Assembly (NCBI GenBank): GCA_963576735.1
Contig: OY755182.1
Span: 496,001 to 560,000 of the forward strand
Reading direction: 5' to 3'
DNA length: 64,000 bases
Source: Bedellia somnulentella
Lineage: Eukaryota; Arthropoda; Insecta; Lepidoptera; Bedelliidae
The notes below the pieces were generated by a model. It did no database searches and was not told the origin of the DNA. It was given only the letters and a program-made list of their open reading frames with translations. Of the stretch, positions 31,266-42,017 are shown piece after piece; the first letter of the stretch is position 1, and the number at the start of each line of letters is the position of its first letter. The translations under genes were made by a program, and so were the position numbers.

Positions 31266-32469
31266 AAAATTCTCAAATGTATTTTACGTGACAAGGGGAG
31301 CTTTGGATCCAAACGTTTCCAAAAGAGCCGCGGAGGCACTAAAAATTCTTTCTGGCTTGCAGTGGGCACCTTGCACTGATAAACTATCATGTAGTAGTAC
31401 TACTTACAATAAGTAATTTAGGATACAACGGGCAGTGTGGTAACTTCTTTTAAGCTGAAACTTTAAAACAAAATTGAATATGCCCTAATGATGTAGTTGT
31501 TTAAATATTTTTTATTAATATCATGATTTTGTAATCACCATAATGACATAGCAAACAAAGAATTTATGAGAATGATGAACTTAAAAAATATCCTTAGATT
31601 TTTATCTTTAGAAACAGAATAATTTTACACAAACCAGTAACAACCTTCTGCTAGAAATTCTGGCAATGGTAGTTACATCGAAAACAAAACCTAAAGTAAT
31701 ATAAAAGAAAAAAAACTTGTGAATTCTCGCCATAAGTTAGAAACATGGGAACTAACAAAAAACAATAGACAAGCGACGCGGGGAAGCACTAGTGCGGGGC
31801 GCGGGGGGGACTACTTCCGGCGCGACCGGAAATGGTGTGATATGTGACTTTGTTTTGCGCGCTCGGCCAACTTCCGCCCGCCTCTAGGTACTACCATAGA
31901 GTTCGGTAAAAATGGCCAATGGTATAATACATGCATTGGAAATAGGATTGCCATGTTACAGTCTTGAAGTTGTAGACAATCATTTGTTTTATGAAAATCA
32001 TTTTGATCAGCAGTCTCACCTGAAATAGTATAAATTGAAATATACACTGTTAGGTGGTGACATAAAATTAAATTTTATTTTTTTGGGGTTAACCTTTGAA
32101 TGTTTTCTCAAAACGCATCTAAATGATAATCTTATGTATTGTAGTATAACGTTGATTTCAAATTTGAATAATTATTAATTTTGGTGGGAACATACCTTTC
32201 GTCGCTCTATGGTAATACTGAATCAATACATATGACTTATGGAAGGAAATGAATCGGTACTGTGATTTAGTTAACAAATTATTATACCTGGACATCATAC
32301 TTGTAAACATACAGTAAAATTAATGACAATGAAAATTCTAACATGTTTCATTCAGAATTAAAACAGACATGGTTAGTAGGTTAGGTAGTTTACTTGGTCA
32401 ATGTACTGAGGTGTTTAGTTTGATCTTCACTGATCATTATTAGTACATGGAAGTTTTTTTGTAGTGTTG
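31266..32469. other. Anonymous sequence with a GC-rich patch
   Basis: 31765-31890 is GC-rich (GCGGGGCGCGGGGGGG, CTTCCGGCGCGACCGG, CCGCCCGCC) in AT-rich surroundings. No sustained frame, no inverted ends seen. It could be a CpG-rich promoter remnant or a repeat; I cannot decide. Confidence 0.4.
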
Positions 32470-32493
32470 ATATCTCTTTATAGATTCTATCCC

Positions 32494-32760
32494 TATTGCT
32501 GTGTAGTGTCGGCTTAGAATAGCACTACCCCTTTTCTTCCGGTGGGTGTACGTAAGAGGCGACTAACGGTATTGGGGTTTTTTAAGGGATTTTTGGGCGA
32601 TGCGGTTGGAGACCCATCACCAACAACCTTTATTTTACCATCTTTTCCCCACGCAACTTCCAAACGTGGCTGAGGAATTTCAAATTCCTTAGCTCTGGCT
32701 ACCCCTTCTAGGGATTTATAGCCGTGAGTATATGTATATATGTATGTATGTTGTATGCAT
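32494..32760 (+). mobile_element. SINE-A copy with 24-bp target duplication
   Basis: 32470-32493 and 32761-32784 match at 23 of 24 positions (start ATATCTCTTTA). Near-consensus body. Confidence 0.95.
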
Positions 32761-32877
32761 ATATCTCTTTACAGATTCTATCCCGCGAGTGTCGATGAAA
32801 TCGACATACCGGTTTTCAGTTTGGTGATGGTGGGGATAGTTGTGGTGTGTAGTCCCAGCATCTGTAATCTGTTCTTC

Positions 32878-32930
32878 ATACATTTTCTTTTCCCATTTAA
32901 TTTCCAAAAGCGGTTAAAGAAATTCTTATT
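32878..32930 (+). mobile_element. SINE-A remnant
   Basis: TTTTCTTTTCCCA, then TTCCAAAAGCGG and AAGAAATTCTT resemble the middle of SINE-A. Confidence 0.4.
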
Positions 32931-33054
32931 TAAATTTATTTCATCGATTTAAATCGCCCATTGGTACTCGTTTTAAAAAGTAAGACTTTATTTATTTCAG
33001 TTGAATTGTTCTACATCGTCACTGAAATAGTGCACAGTTTATTAAGTACTAGAT

Positions 33055-33300
33055 AGTTTAAATCTTTTTGTTCATGAAAACCTCATGTGGGGATTATTAC
33101 TATTAAACAAAGAATAAATAAAGGAAAGAAAAATTTCGACACAGGCGGGATTCGAACCCGCGACCTCGGGTACACGCCCCCGTCGCTCTTGCCAATTGAG
33201 CTACCGTGTCAATGGCTGCCAGCGCGAAATTCTTCTATCCTTTATTTCTTTTACACGTTTTAGTAGTGTTTGTGTTTCCTACCTCCGAATTTTTTACTAA
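33055..33300 (-). mobile_element. SINE-C copy with tRNA-like 33138-33210
   Basis: Both arms flank the tRNA-like core: CCTCATGTGGGG on one side, TTCTTCTATCC and CCTACCTCCGAA on the other. Acceptor GACACGG/CTGTGTC, D stem GCTC/GAGC and T stem GCGGG/CCCGC all pair. The anticodon arm has no U33 and an irregular loop, so it is a tRNA relic. Confidence 0.85.
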
Positions 33301-34043
33301 TTCGGAAAGACAAGCAAGTTTTTGGCAACTTAAATCATCATTTAAAACTTTCTTTTATCAAAATAGCTATAAGCTCATTGTTCCAAAACACAAGGGGAGT
33401 CCATTTTAAGGATCACGGCCTTGCCGGTTTGTCATTTTAACCAACAACCTCGGAACAAACACCGTATATTCCTCAATATAAAAAGGTTAATAAGAAACAT
33501 TGGAGCGCGAGCACCAAAGATGCCATCAAAAGATAGTGCCCGTAAGCGTGTATAGAACCGTGTGACGTTCTTCCAAATCTTTGTTACGCTTTCAATGAGA
33601 AGTCTATCGTCTTTTCGATCGCGCGATAGCCACTGCGATTACACGGGAATTCCGAAAGGAAATTGAATTTGTTAAATTATTGAAGACAGACTCAACGTGC
33701 TTAAGAATTCAAGTGACTTTCATTTCATATGTTATCGGGAAAGAGGTTATTTATTATTAAAACGTATGAAGAGGTAAACGTTTATAAGTTTTGGTATGAA
33801 TGGATTTCCGGAAGTTATTCAACATAATGAAAATTCCGATTTAAATTTATTTGTACGTAGTTTAATATTTAATTAATACGTAGATTTTTGTTGAATGTTT
33901 TTTTTATCTTATGAGTACAAAGCTTAGTAGCTAAAGTTGTAATTTAAACAAACCAAAAACTTCTACTCATTATAATACCTTATCCATATGAATAAGTCTT
34001 TGAATTTGGATTTTCTATACATCCAATTTTTTAAAATCAAAGA
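33301..34043. other. No feature recognised
   Basis: AT-rich, no repeat partner. Confidence 0.5.
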
Positions 34044-34084
34044 AGCTATATATAATAAAAAGTCACAGCTGTGACGCTTATTGT

Positions 34085-34326
34085 GCTGTGTAGTGTCGGC
34101 TTAGAATAGCACTACCCCTTTTCTTCCGGCGGGTGTACGTAAGAGGCGACTAACGGTTTTGGGGCTTTTAAGGGATTTTTGGACGATGCGGTTGAAGACC
34201 CATCACCAACAACCTTTATTTTACCAGCTTTTCCCCACTTAACTTTCCAAAAGTGGCTGAGGAATTTCTGATTCCTTAGCTCTGGCTACCCCATCTAGGG
34301 ATTTATAGCCGTGAGTATATGTATGT
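34085..34326 (+). mobile_element. SINE-A copy with 30-bp target duplication
   Basis: 34044-34073 and 34327-34356 match at 29 of 30 positions (start AGCTATATATAATAAAAA). The duplication is unusually long. Confidence 0.95.
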
Positions 34327-34395
34327 AGCTATATATAATAAAAAATCACAGCTGTGGTAATAGAGAGTTCTCACATGCCGAAATGAATTCAGTAT

Positions 34396-34645
34396 GTTGC
34401 CGTGTAGAGCTGGTTGAGAACGTAACTACCCCTTTCTACCCACGGGTGTAGTAATAGGCGACCAAGGTATAGGACTTTTTGAAGTGGTTTTTGGGCGATG
34501 CGGTGGGAAACCCATCATCACCAACGATACTTTATTTCTACCATCTTGTCCCATCAACTTCCTAATATGTCTGTGGAGTTCTAGCTCTTAAGTTCTGACT
34601 ACCTCTCTTAAGGATTTATGGCCGTAAATATACGTTTGTATGTAC
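34396..34645 (+). mobile_element. SINE-A copy, older subfamily
   Basis: GCCGTGTAGAGCTGGTTGAG to GGCCGTAAATATACGTTTG. Confidence 0.83.
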
Positions 34646-35766
34646 GAGACGCATCTCTTTTAGAACAGGTGTGTTGAAAACATATATAAACATACCTACA
34701 AACCCTACATAAATGAATGCCACATGAACTCTAACGCATATAATGAAAACAAATTCGATTAGATAACTTGACACAAGATAGACTAACTTAAGATTCAAAA
34801 TTGCAACTAGAACTAGACGAATTCTGAATGTAAAATATAACTGGCCTCTTTCACAAGCAAGTGGTTCTAAACCTTTCGCTTAAAATTTCAGTTAGGTGTC
34901 GAAATGTCGGAGATCATTTCAGCAATTGGACGCCGCAATCCTGAAACTGTCTCGAGACGCTACAGAACGATGCATTGGCAAAATAGCTCGTGCTTTAAAC
35001 TATTAATCGGAATATTTATGTACCCAATATGTTTTTATTAGTGTAATTTTTTTTCTTGTTTCAGCGAAATATACGGAGCCTCAATCAACTTCAAGTATTT
35101 TTCTATTTATCAAAACGGACGTAAACATAGTTCTTGACACCTAAACGTGATAACAGTGATAATCGTAAGTAATGAAATATAAATAAAAAAGTATTTATTT
35201 AGTAAATTTAAATACTTTCAAGACAATCCAAAAGATTATTAAAAAAGCAATTCAAATGAGCTTCCAAACAATTTGTATTTCAAAAAACAGGACATTGGAA
35301 ACCTAACCTTTTTCATGAAAGCGGGTAGATACAAAAACATAATATCTTTCGGTTGGAAAGTCGCAAGCTAGTTCTTAGAGCGAAAATAAAAAGTTCCAAA
35401 TAACATTTCTCCCGGTCCCATTACTCGGTAACGCGATTTTGCTACAGAAAACGGTCTTCAAACAGGAATTGCTGAGAAACTTGTCAATACAACGATTCGA
35501 TAACACCTTTCGGCTATTTTCGGCTGGTGCTGACTGTGGTTTATTTTCTGGCTTAACTTCAGATTTGGATAAGGTTTTTAAATGTTTTGTTAACAACTTA
35601 ATGGATATTAAAATTACCCATTATATCAATAGCACTTTTTTATGTACGCTATATTTTTTGTATCACATTTTATAATTAATTTCTTTAATATGTTTGACTA
35701 TATTTCACGAGTATGTTCACAAAAAGCAATGACCATCCCGTTACAATTAGTTTTATCTTAGTCCTT
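34646..35766. other. No feature recognised
   Basis: AT-rich. Open frames of 73-78 codons overlap on both strands near 35375-35675 and show no family features. Confidence 0.5.
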
Positions 35767-35780
35767 ATTAAGAAATATAT

Positions 35781-35903
35781 AACATAACATAACATAAACG
35801 TTCACGCCGAATATCCCCGAAGGGGTTGGCAGAGGTACTAATACTTCTGAACATCACGTGACTTTGTCACCTGGTGTTCAGAGTACCCACGTTTTGCATG
35901 GAC
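35781..35903 (-). mobile_element. SINE-B copy, 5' truncated, 14-bp target duplication
   Basis: ATTAAGAAATATAT at 35767-35780 and 35904-35917. Only the last 123 bp is present and matches consensus closely: a young, truncated insertion. Confidence 0.95.
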
Positions 35904-35917
35904 ATTAAGAAATATAT

Positions 35918-36682
35918 GCATTTGAAACTGATTATGTGAGTGAAAGAATGGGTGTATGATGATAATTTCTCTTTGTAATAAGCCTTTTCAGATCACAAAC
36001 AGAAAAATAATACAAGTCTAAGCAAACACTGTACCGCTTTTCTCAAGTTATTTAAAAGTTTTTATTCTTATCTTTTGCAAAATCTATCAAACCAACGGAA
36101 AAAAAGTAGCTCATTTAATATTTTAATGCTCAACAAAGTAGCCGAACTAATCCAAATCCAGCCGAACCTAGCCGACAGCCATTCCCAACACTATCTAAAG
36201 CGCACGAAATAGCGTAGCGGAGGTGACCGACTTTGTGCTCGCAATTGACACTTGAACTTTGCACTTTTATCTTGCGCTTGTATGCGCCCCTGGTACGTGC
36301 CGGCTGTGTACATCAGATTTTATATTTTGCAGATATTATGAGTATGAGCACTTTCGTATATTCATATTTGATTATATTGCTTTCAAGTTTTGTTCACTTT
36401 TATATTTTGCTCGACACGACTGAAAAGGGAACGAAAATTGCAAAAGGATACTGTGAACCAATTTGGATTGTAAATGAAAATGGAAAAAACAATATGCTAA
36501 CAGTCAGTGCTATATAAAATGTTAGAGCTTCACTATTACAAATCCCTCATTCACTTCTGCTAAATGGGAAAAAGATTGTTAAAATATTAGATTCAGCCTG
36601 ATGATAGACAGACAGATAGACCACGAAGTCTTAAAAATAGAATACCGGATTCAACTTTAGGTAAGAAATACTGAAAAAAGAT
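35918..36682. other. No feature recognised
   Basis: A 94-codon frame (36233-36517) has hydrophobic stretches but no recognisable domain. AGCCGAAC recurs near 36140-36170. Confidence 0.45.
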
Positions 36683-36782
36683 AGTTGGTGAAGGGTCTCC
36701 AGCTAAATCGCCTAACAATCTCTAAGTTGCCTTTAGTGATACCCGCGGAAGAGGTGGGCTATTATTAGTAACATTCAGTGGT
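36683..36782 (-). mobile_element. SINE-A remnant
   Basis: GTTGGTGAAGGGTCTCCAGC, AAATCGCC and ACCCGCGGAAGAGGTGGG follow SINE-A order but are heavily diverged. Confidence 0.5.
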
Positions 36783-36918
36783 TTTAGATTTTCATGCAAC
36801 TTCTCTCAAAATTACCATATAAGTTGTAAAACTACTCGAAATGTTTTTGGTACAACAGTTTTACAATAGATCTATCTGATTTGAATGTTTTTGTTCATGA
36901 AAACCTCACTAATAATAA

Positions 36919-37340
36919 TAGCTGGCAGCCATTGACACGGTAGCTCAATTGGCAGAGCGACGGGGGCGTATACCCGAGGTCACAGGTTCGATTCCCGCCT
37001 GTGTCGAAATTTTTCTTTCCTTTATTTATTAGTGATAATCCCCACATGAGGTTTTTATGAACAAATACATTAAAATTTGTGATAATTAGGCGTTCTCAAC
37101 ATTTGCATTCTATCTGAAAAGGTAGACAAGTGGCCTTCCAACTTTGTAAAAAAATCGGAGGTAGGGAACGCAAACACTACTTAAAAGTTGAAAAGAAACA
37201 TAGGATAGAAGAATTTCGCGCTGGCAGCCATTGACACGGTAGCTCAATTGGCAGAGCGACGGGGACGTATACCCGAGGTCGCGGGTTCGATTCCCGCCTT
37301 TGTCGAATTTTTTCTTTCCTTTATTTATTCTTTATTTATT
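36919..37340 (+). mobile_element. SINE-C tandem dimer
   Basis: Two tRNA-like cores, 36934-37005 and 37233-37304, in direct orientation 299 bp apart with right arm then left arm between them. This shows the repeating unit is ~299 bp. Cores share acceptor GACACGG, box A TAGCTCAATTGG and box B GGTTCGATTCC. Confidence 0.85.
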
Positions 37341-37615
37341 AGTAATATTTCTATCTGTTGCAGATTTTGATTATGTAGGTCTTGCTTAACTATTTCATAT
37401 TCAACATGAAATTCTGTAAGGAACCTTAGTGCATTTTGAGTAACTCAATCTTTTACTTTAAAATTTGTTCGTTTTAAATTTATTCGTGGGGATTTTGTTT
37501 TTCACAACTATTCCCTCTGAACTTTCATGAATAGCTAAAGATAGTATATTTATAGGCAGCAATATGTGTTCGAAGCCACGACTCAGCTTCTTACTATTAA
37601 CTTCTTATATATTTG

Positions 37616-37863
37616 CTGTGTAGTGTCGGCTTAGAATAGCACTACCCCATTTCTTTCGGTGGGTATACGTAAGAGGCGACTAACGGTATTGGGGCTTTTA
37701 AGGGATTTTTGGGCGATGCGGTTGGAGACCCATCACCAACAACCTTTATTTTACTATCTTTTCCCTACACAATTTCCCAAAAGTGGCTGAGGAATTTCTA
37801 ATTCCTTAACTCTGGCTACCCCGTTTAGGGATTTATAGCCGTGAGTATATGTATGAATGTATG
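37616..37863 (+). mobile_element. SINE-A reference copy, 14-bp target duplication
   Basis: TTCTTATATATTTG at 37602-37615 and 37864-37877. Layout of the family: head GCTGTGTAGTGTCGGCTTAG; TAAGAGGCGACTAACGG; box-B-like GGTTGGAGACC about 115 bp in; TTTTCCC tract; AAAAGTGGCTGAGGAATTTC; then a LINE-Y-like end CTCTGGCTACCCC..GCCGTGAGTATATGTATG and TATG repeats. No coding capacity. The head lacks a convincing tRNA cloverleaf, so its pol III origin is unproven. Confidence 0.95.
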
Positions 37864-37877
37864 TTCTTATATATTTG

Positions 37878-38337
37878 TTTTCGATGTTTCGATTTTTAAA
37901 TTTTAATATGAATAGGGAGTTTAAAAACTTCTGGACCTTTTCAATTAATTGGCAGAAATGAAAGTTTTTTGATTTTACAGTTATTTCTTCTTAATTTTCA
38001 TACATGAGAAAGCTGTAAGTACCCAAAGTATTTCTTATATGTACCTAGTGCTAAAATTGAAAGCCAAGCAGCCAATATTGATAATCAAACCATCGCACAT
38101 GATGGTAGACAGCGCGTGTTTCGCTACTAAGTAACCATTGGGACGAAGATAAGCGAGTGAAGTATGTTTATAGGCGGCGATATGTGTTTGATGTTCGATT
38201 CAGCATCGTAAAGCGGTTATAATGGCTGTAGATAACTTGGATATTGGGGATCTGTTTTAGGAAAGTGTGATAGAAAAAAATGGGGTTGTTGTTTTAATGT
38301 GAGAGGACAAGTTTTTTCTTAGGGCTTTCTTTTTAAA
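37878..38337. other. No feature recognised
   Basis: AT-rich, no repeat partner. Confidence 0.5.
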
Positions 38338-38588
38338 AACATACATACATACATACATATGCTCACGGCTATAAATCCCTAGAAGGGGTAGCCAGAGCTA
38401 AGGAATTGGAAATTCCTGAGCCACGTTTGGAGATTTTAGTGGGGAAAAGATGGTAAAATAAAGGTTGTTGGTAATGGGTCTCCAACCACATCGCCCAAAA
38501 ATCCCTTAAAAGCTCCAAATCCGTTAGTAGCCTCTTACGTACACCCACCGGAAGAAATGGGGTAGTGTTATTCTATGCCGACACTACA
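38338..38588 (-). mobile_element. SINE-A copy
   Basis: Full length, with five ACAT units at the tail and head complement GCCGACACTACAC. Confidence 0.9.
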
Positions 38589-38671
38589 CCTATATCACTT
38601 TTTTTTTAAATGAGGCATAAATATTTTTTATGGTAGTAATTGTGTAAGAACATAAGTATGGTTAGTAGTAA

Positions 38672-38862
38672 ATCTGTGAAGTGTTGGTTTGAAATAGCAC
38701 TAACTCACTTCTTACCAATAGTGACTTATTGTTTTGGGGCTATTAAGTGCTTGATAAACGATTAGGCTGGAGATACATCACCAACCTTCTTTTACTTTAC
38801 TACATCCTAAATTTCAAAAGTGGGTGAAGAAATTCTAATTCCGTATCTCTGATAATGCTGAT
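38672..38862 (+). mobile_element. SINE-A copy, highly diverged
   Basis: GTGAAGTGTTGGTTTGAAAT, GTTTTGGGGC, AGGCTGGAGAT and AAAAGTGGGTGAAG in order. The 3' terminus is gone. Confidence 0.65.
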
Positions 38863-38922
38863 TTAATTTCTTAACTAGTTGTAAAGCTTCACGTTCTTAA
38901 ATCTAGCCATTATTTATATTAC

Positions 38923-39168
38923 ACAAATACATGCACTCACGGCCATAAATCATAAAAAAGGGTAGCCAGAGCTTTAGAGCTAAGAACTTCTCAGCCACAT
39001 TTGGAAGTTGATCGGGGACAAGATGGTAGAAAAAACGTATCGTTGGTGATGGGTCTCCAACCACATTGCTCAAAAACCGCTTATAAAAAGCTGCATACCT
39101 TAAGTCGCTTCTTACGAGACCCGTGGATAGAGAGTGGTAGTGACATTCTAAACCGGTACTTCATAGCA
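38923..39168 (-). mobile_element. SINE-A copy
   Basis: ACATGCACTCACGGCCATAA to CGGTACTTCATAGC. Opposite to the preceding copy. Confidence 0.83.
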
Positions 39169-39599
39169 TTACATAAATAACCCATATAATAATATATCAA
39201 AAAACATTCAAAGGTATCAGCTACTCACATCTCCAACTTTCCAACTCCGAATCGACTAGAAGGTGTATGTATTTTCTAAGTAAACTTATAAGACATTAAT
39301 TCACCCTTTATTTATCTCAGAGCAGAGTTAGCTACTGGCCTTGCGTGTAAGTTGGTCGGTTGCCGAAACTTTGCGAACTTGCCCGAACTTACCCGAACTT
39401 TGGACGACCCGAGCTTTGCTGGACTTAGCTAATTTAATTTTTTTTCTCGTTCCCTACTCGGGGTAGTTTATCGTTTTTACTACTGTTTCTCGTTGTTCTT
39501 TTTAAGTTTATTTGTTTTGAAATGAATATAATATAAAGAATCTAAAATTACTTTTGCCATCCTTGATGATTCGGTAGGGAAAACAATTACCGTTTATTT
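39169..39599. other. Anonymous sequence with short CGAACTT repeats
   Basis: GCGAACTTGCCCGAACTTAC and a further CCGAACTT near 39375-39405 form a tiny cluster. Nothing else recognised. Confidence 0.45.
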
Positions 39600-39690
39600 T
39601 TCGAGGCGTGGGTTCAAATGCCAAGTCATGCCTACACCAATGTGATTAGGAAAAACATCGCAATGAAACTCACATCGGTGAGTTGTGCTT
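39600..39690 (+). mobile_element. SINE-B remnant
   Basis: GGGTTCAAATGCCA (box B), CCTACACCAATGTG and AAAAACATCGCAATGAAAC match SINE-B order. Confidence 0.55.
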
Positions 39691-39837
39691 AGCGATAAAA
39701 AATGTGATGGCCGATAATGATGAAATCCCCACCAGATAACATTTACATTTTTGCTGACATTTTAAAAATCATAATCACTGTGAGGTAGGATTTTTTACAT
39801 GCATAGCCTTTTAGGTTGTTTAAATGATAAGAGGATA

Positions 39838-39960
39838 ATGATAAATAAAGAATAAATAAAGGAAAGAAAAATGTCGACACAGTTGGGAATCGAACCCGCG
39901 ACCTCGGGTATACGCCCACGTCGCTATGCCAATTGAGCTACCGTGTCAATGGCTGCCCCG
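39838..39960 (-). mobile_element. SINE-C copy with tRNA-like 39876-39947
   Basis: Minus-strand core GACACGGTAGCTCAATTGGC to CTGTGTC, right arm on its left. Its left arm is cut off after GGCAGCC. Confidence 0.82.
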
Positions 39961-39984
39961 TCTAAAAATTGATAGAATAGACAA

Positions 39985-40165
39985 ATAAAAATAAAGGATA
40001 GAAGAATTTCGCGCTAGCAGCCATTGACACGGTAGCTCAACTGGCAGAGCGACGGGGGCGTATACCCGAGGTCGCGGGTTTCATTCCCGCCTATGTCGAT
40101 TTCTTTTTCCTTTATTTATTAGTAATAATCCCCACATGAGGTTTTCATTAACAAAAAGATTTAAA
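39985..40165 (+). mobile_element. SINE-C copy with tRNA-like 40026-40097
   Basis: Left arm GGATAGAAGAATTTCGCGC, core, right arm CCCCACATGAGG. Head-to-head with the preceding copy. Box B has a slip (GGTTTCATTCCC). Confidence 0.83.
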
Positions 40166-40255
40166 TCATAAGAGGACAATCCCGCTTTGTGATTATGAAC
40201 TCACCAATAATTGCTTTACAACATCTTCTATATACTTAAACATAATATTATATAA

Positions 40256-40402
40256 CATATACTCACGCCATTAGGTCCCATTGGGGTAAGCGGAGACAAT
40301 CGATCGCCACTTCGATCCTGACAAATATCTCTAGCTTCGTTTACATCCATCAATCTTTTCATACATGCTCTTTTATTCCTCATACTTCGGACGCCTGCCT
40401 TC
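40256..40402 (-). mobile_element. LINE-Y 3' fragment
   Basis: ATATACTCACGCCATTAGG start, then complements of the KWRSI, KRLMDVN and KNKRACM codons. Confidence 0.8.
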
Positions 40403-40802
40403 TATATACAACACAAATATAATCTTCCAAATTCGTAAACTCCCAAAAACATCCCGCCATTTCATCACAATCGAGTTCACAGAGTAAGAAAGATACTTTG
40501 TATTCACAGAGTAGCTATCTACTATTTATCCTTTATCCATTCAAGTCACGGTATAAATCCGCGTTATTCAATCTACTGCGAGATATCTCACGGACACTTT
40601 CGAGCTAACCGTCTTATTACTACATTCAGAGCTTTCATGCAAAGCTTTGTTCTAAAAATCATTAGGAGTACTATAACGACCTCATTCTTCTAAGAAAGTC
40701 TTGAAAGGTGTTGATTTTATTTGTTACTGGAGAAAAAAATAGGCAATTAATTTGTAAATTATATCTTAGAAGATGATAAGACAAGGTTAAGGTATATTAT
40801 TC
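40403..40802. other. No feature recognised
   Basis: AT-rich, no credible frame. Confidence 0.5.
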
Positions 40803-40804
40803 AT

Positions 40805-40938
40805 TTATACATATCTCACAGCTATAAATCCTAAAATAAGGTAGCCAGAGCTTTAGAACTAATTAATCCAAAGTCAGTTTTTGAACTATTTTGGGGAGAA
40901 GATAATAAAAATAGAGTATTTTTGGTGACGAGTCTCCG
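40805..40938 (-). mobile_element. SINE-A copy, old, 5' truncated
   Basis: CATATCTCACAGCTATAAATC to TGGTGACGAGTCTCC. Confidence 0.75.
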
Positions 40939-40957
40939 GTAAAGATTTTTAAATTAA

Positions 40958-41120
40958 CATACATACATACATACATATACTCACGGCTGTAAATCCCTAG
41001 AAGGGGTAGCCAGAGCTAAGGAATTAGAAACTCCTCAGCCACTTTTGGAAAGTTGAGTGGGGTAAAGATGGTAAAATAAAGGTTATTGGTGATGGGTCTC
41101 CAACCGCATCGCTCAAAAAT
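40958..41120 (-). mobile_element. SINE-A copy, 5' truncated
   Basis: Long ACAT tail, near-consensus body, stops at CGCATCGCTCAAAAAT. Confidence 0.88.
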
Positions 41121-41678
41121 AAAAAAATAACCTTAATTGTAAATGTCATAGGGGATGAGTAGTGACCATATTTCTCTTCCTATGCAAGGCTGAGATGAAC
41201 CAATTGTGAATGAATAAAATCTAACTATTCGAATATCAAAAATCCTTTTCTTAATACGAGCTAGAAATATTGCATATATTTTTGCGAACCTTTTAAAGCA
41301 CATTGAATTTTTACATCTTTACAGATACCCCAATAATTGTATTCTGTCGACCATTCACTCCGTAATAGGCACACCATTAAAAAGCCAGCTCCGTAAGAAT
41401 ACTCAGTAAATTCGGTGTCCCGTAATAAAACACATTTATGTACGTTTTTATGTGACTAATTCAACATTTCGCGAAACGAACGAAATAAACTGTACATGCA
41501 TAATTTAAGAGTTTCACTCCGGTTTTGATTATACGTTTTGTTATTTTATGGCTGAATTTGAATTTGGTTTACTATGTAATACATGGGTTGAGCTAGCCTT
41601 AAGGAAAATACTGTTATAACTTTTAGTGTTGACATGCTATACATTACTATACAATATAGTAGTCATTATTTATATTAT
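41121..41678. other. No feature recognised
   Basis: AT-rich, no repeat partner. Confidence 0.5.
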
Positions 41679-42008
41679 ACTGATATTGTAAGGAAGATAG
41701 AAAAAGGAATGTTGAGATGGTTTGGGCACATAGAGAGGATGGATGATAGAAAATTGGTAAAAGGGATCTATAGAGCTAGTGTGGATGGTAATGTTATGTA
41801 GAGGACGACCACGGAGAACACACTTGGACCAAATTGAGAGTGTGCTCAAAAAGGCTTGCGTCCGAAGTATGAAGGATAAAAGAGCACATATGAAAAGATT
41901 GATGGATGTAAACGAAGCTAGAGAGGTTTGTCAGGATCGTACGAAGTGGCGATCAATAGTCTCTGCCTACCCCAATGGGAACTAATGGCGTGAGTATATG
42001 TATGTATG
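41679..42008 (+). mobile_element. LINE-Y 3' fragment
   Basis: Encodes MLRWFGHIERMDD, then after a one-base insertion near 41795 CRGRPRRTHLDQIE, KRLMDVNEAREVCQDR and YPNGN, ending GGCGTGAGTATATGTATG plus repeats. Confidence 0.88.
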
Positions 42009-42017
42009 TATTTATAT

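Noticed and set aside
36233..36517. 94-codon frame with hydrophobic stretches as a small membrane protein
   Set aside because: No homology I recognise and no supporting signals; chance frames of this length are common in this AT-rich DNA.
2869..40097. Functional tRNA genes at the SINE-C cores (2869, 33138, 36934, 37233, 39876, 40026)
   Set aside because: Acceptor, D and T stems pair, but the anticodon arm cannot form a normal 5-bp stem with a 7-nt loop and U33. Multiple near-identical copies with repeat flanks point to a mobile repeat.
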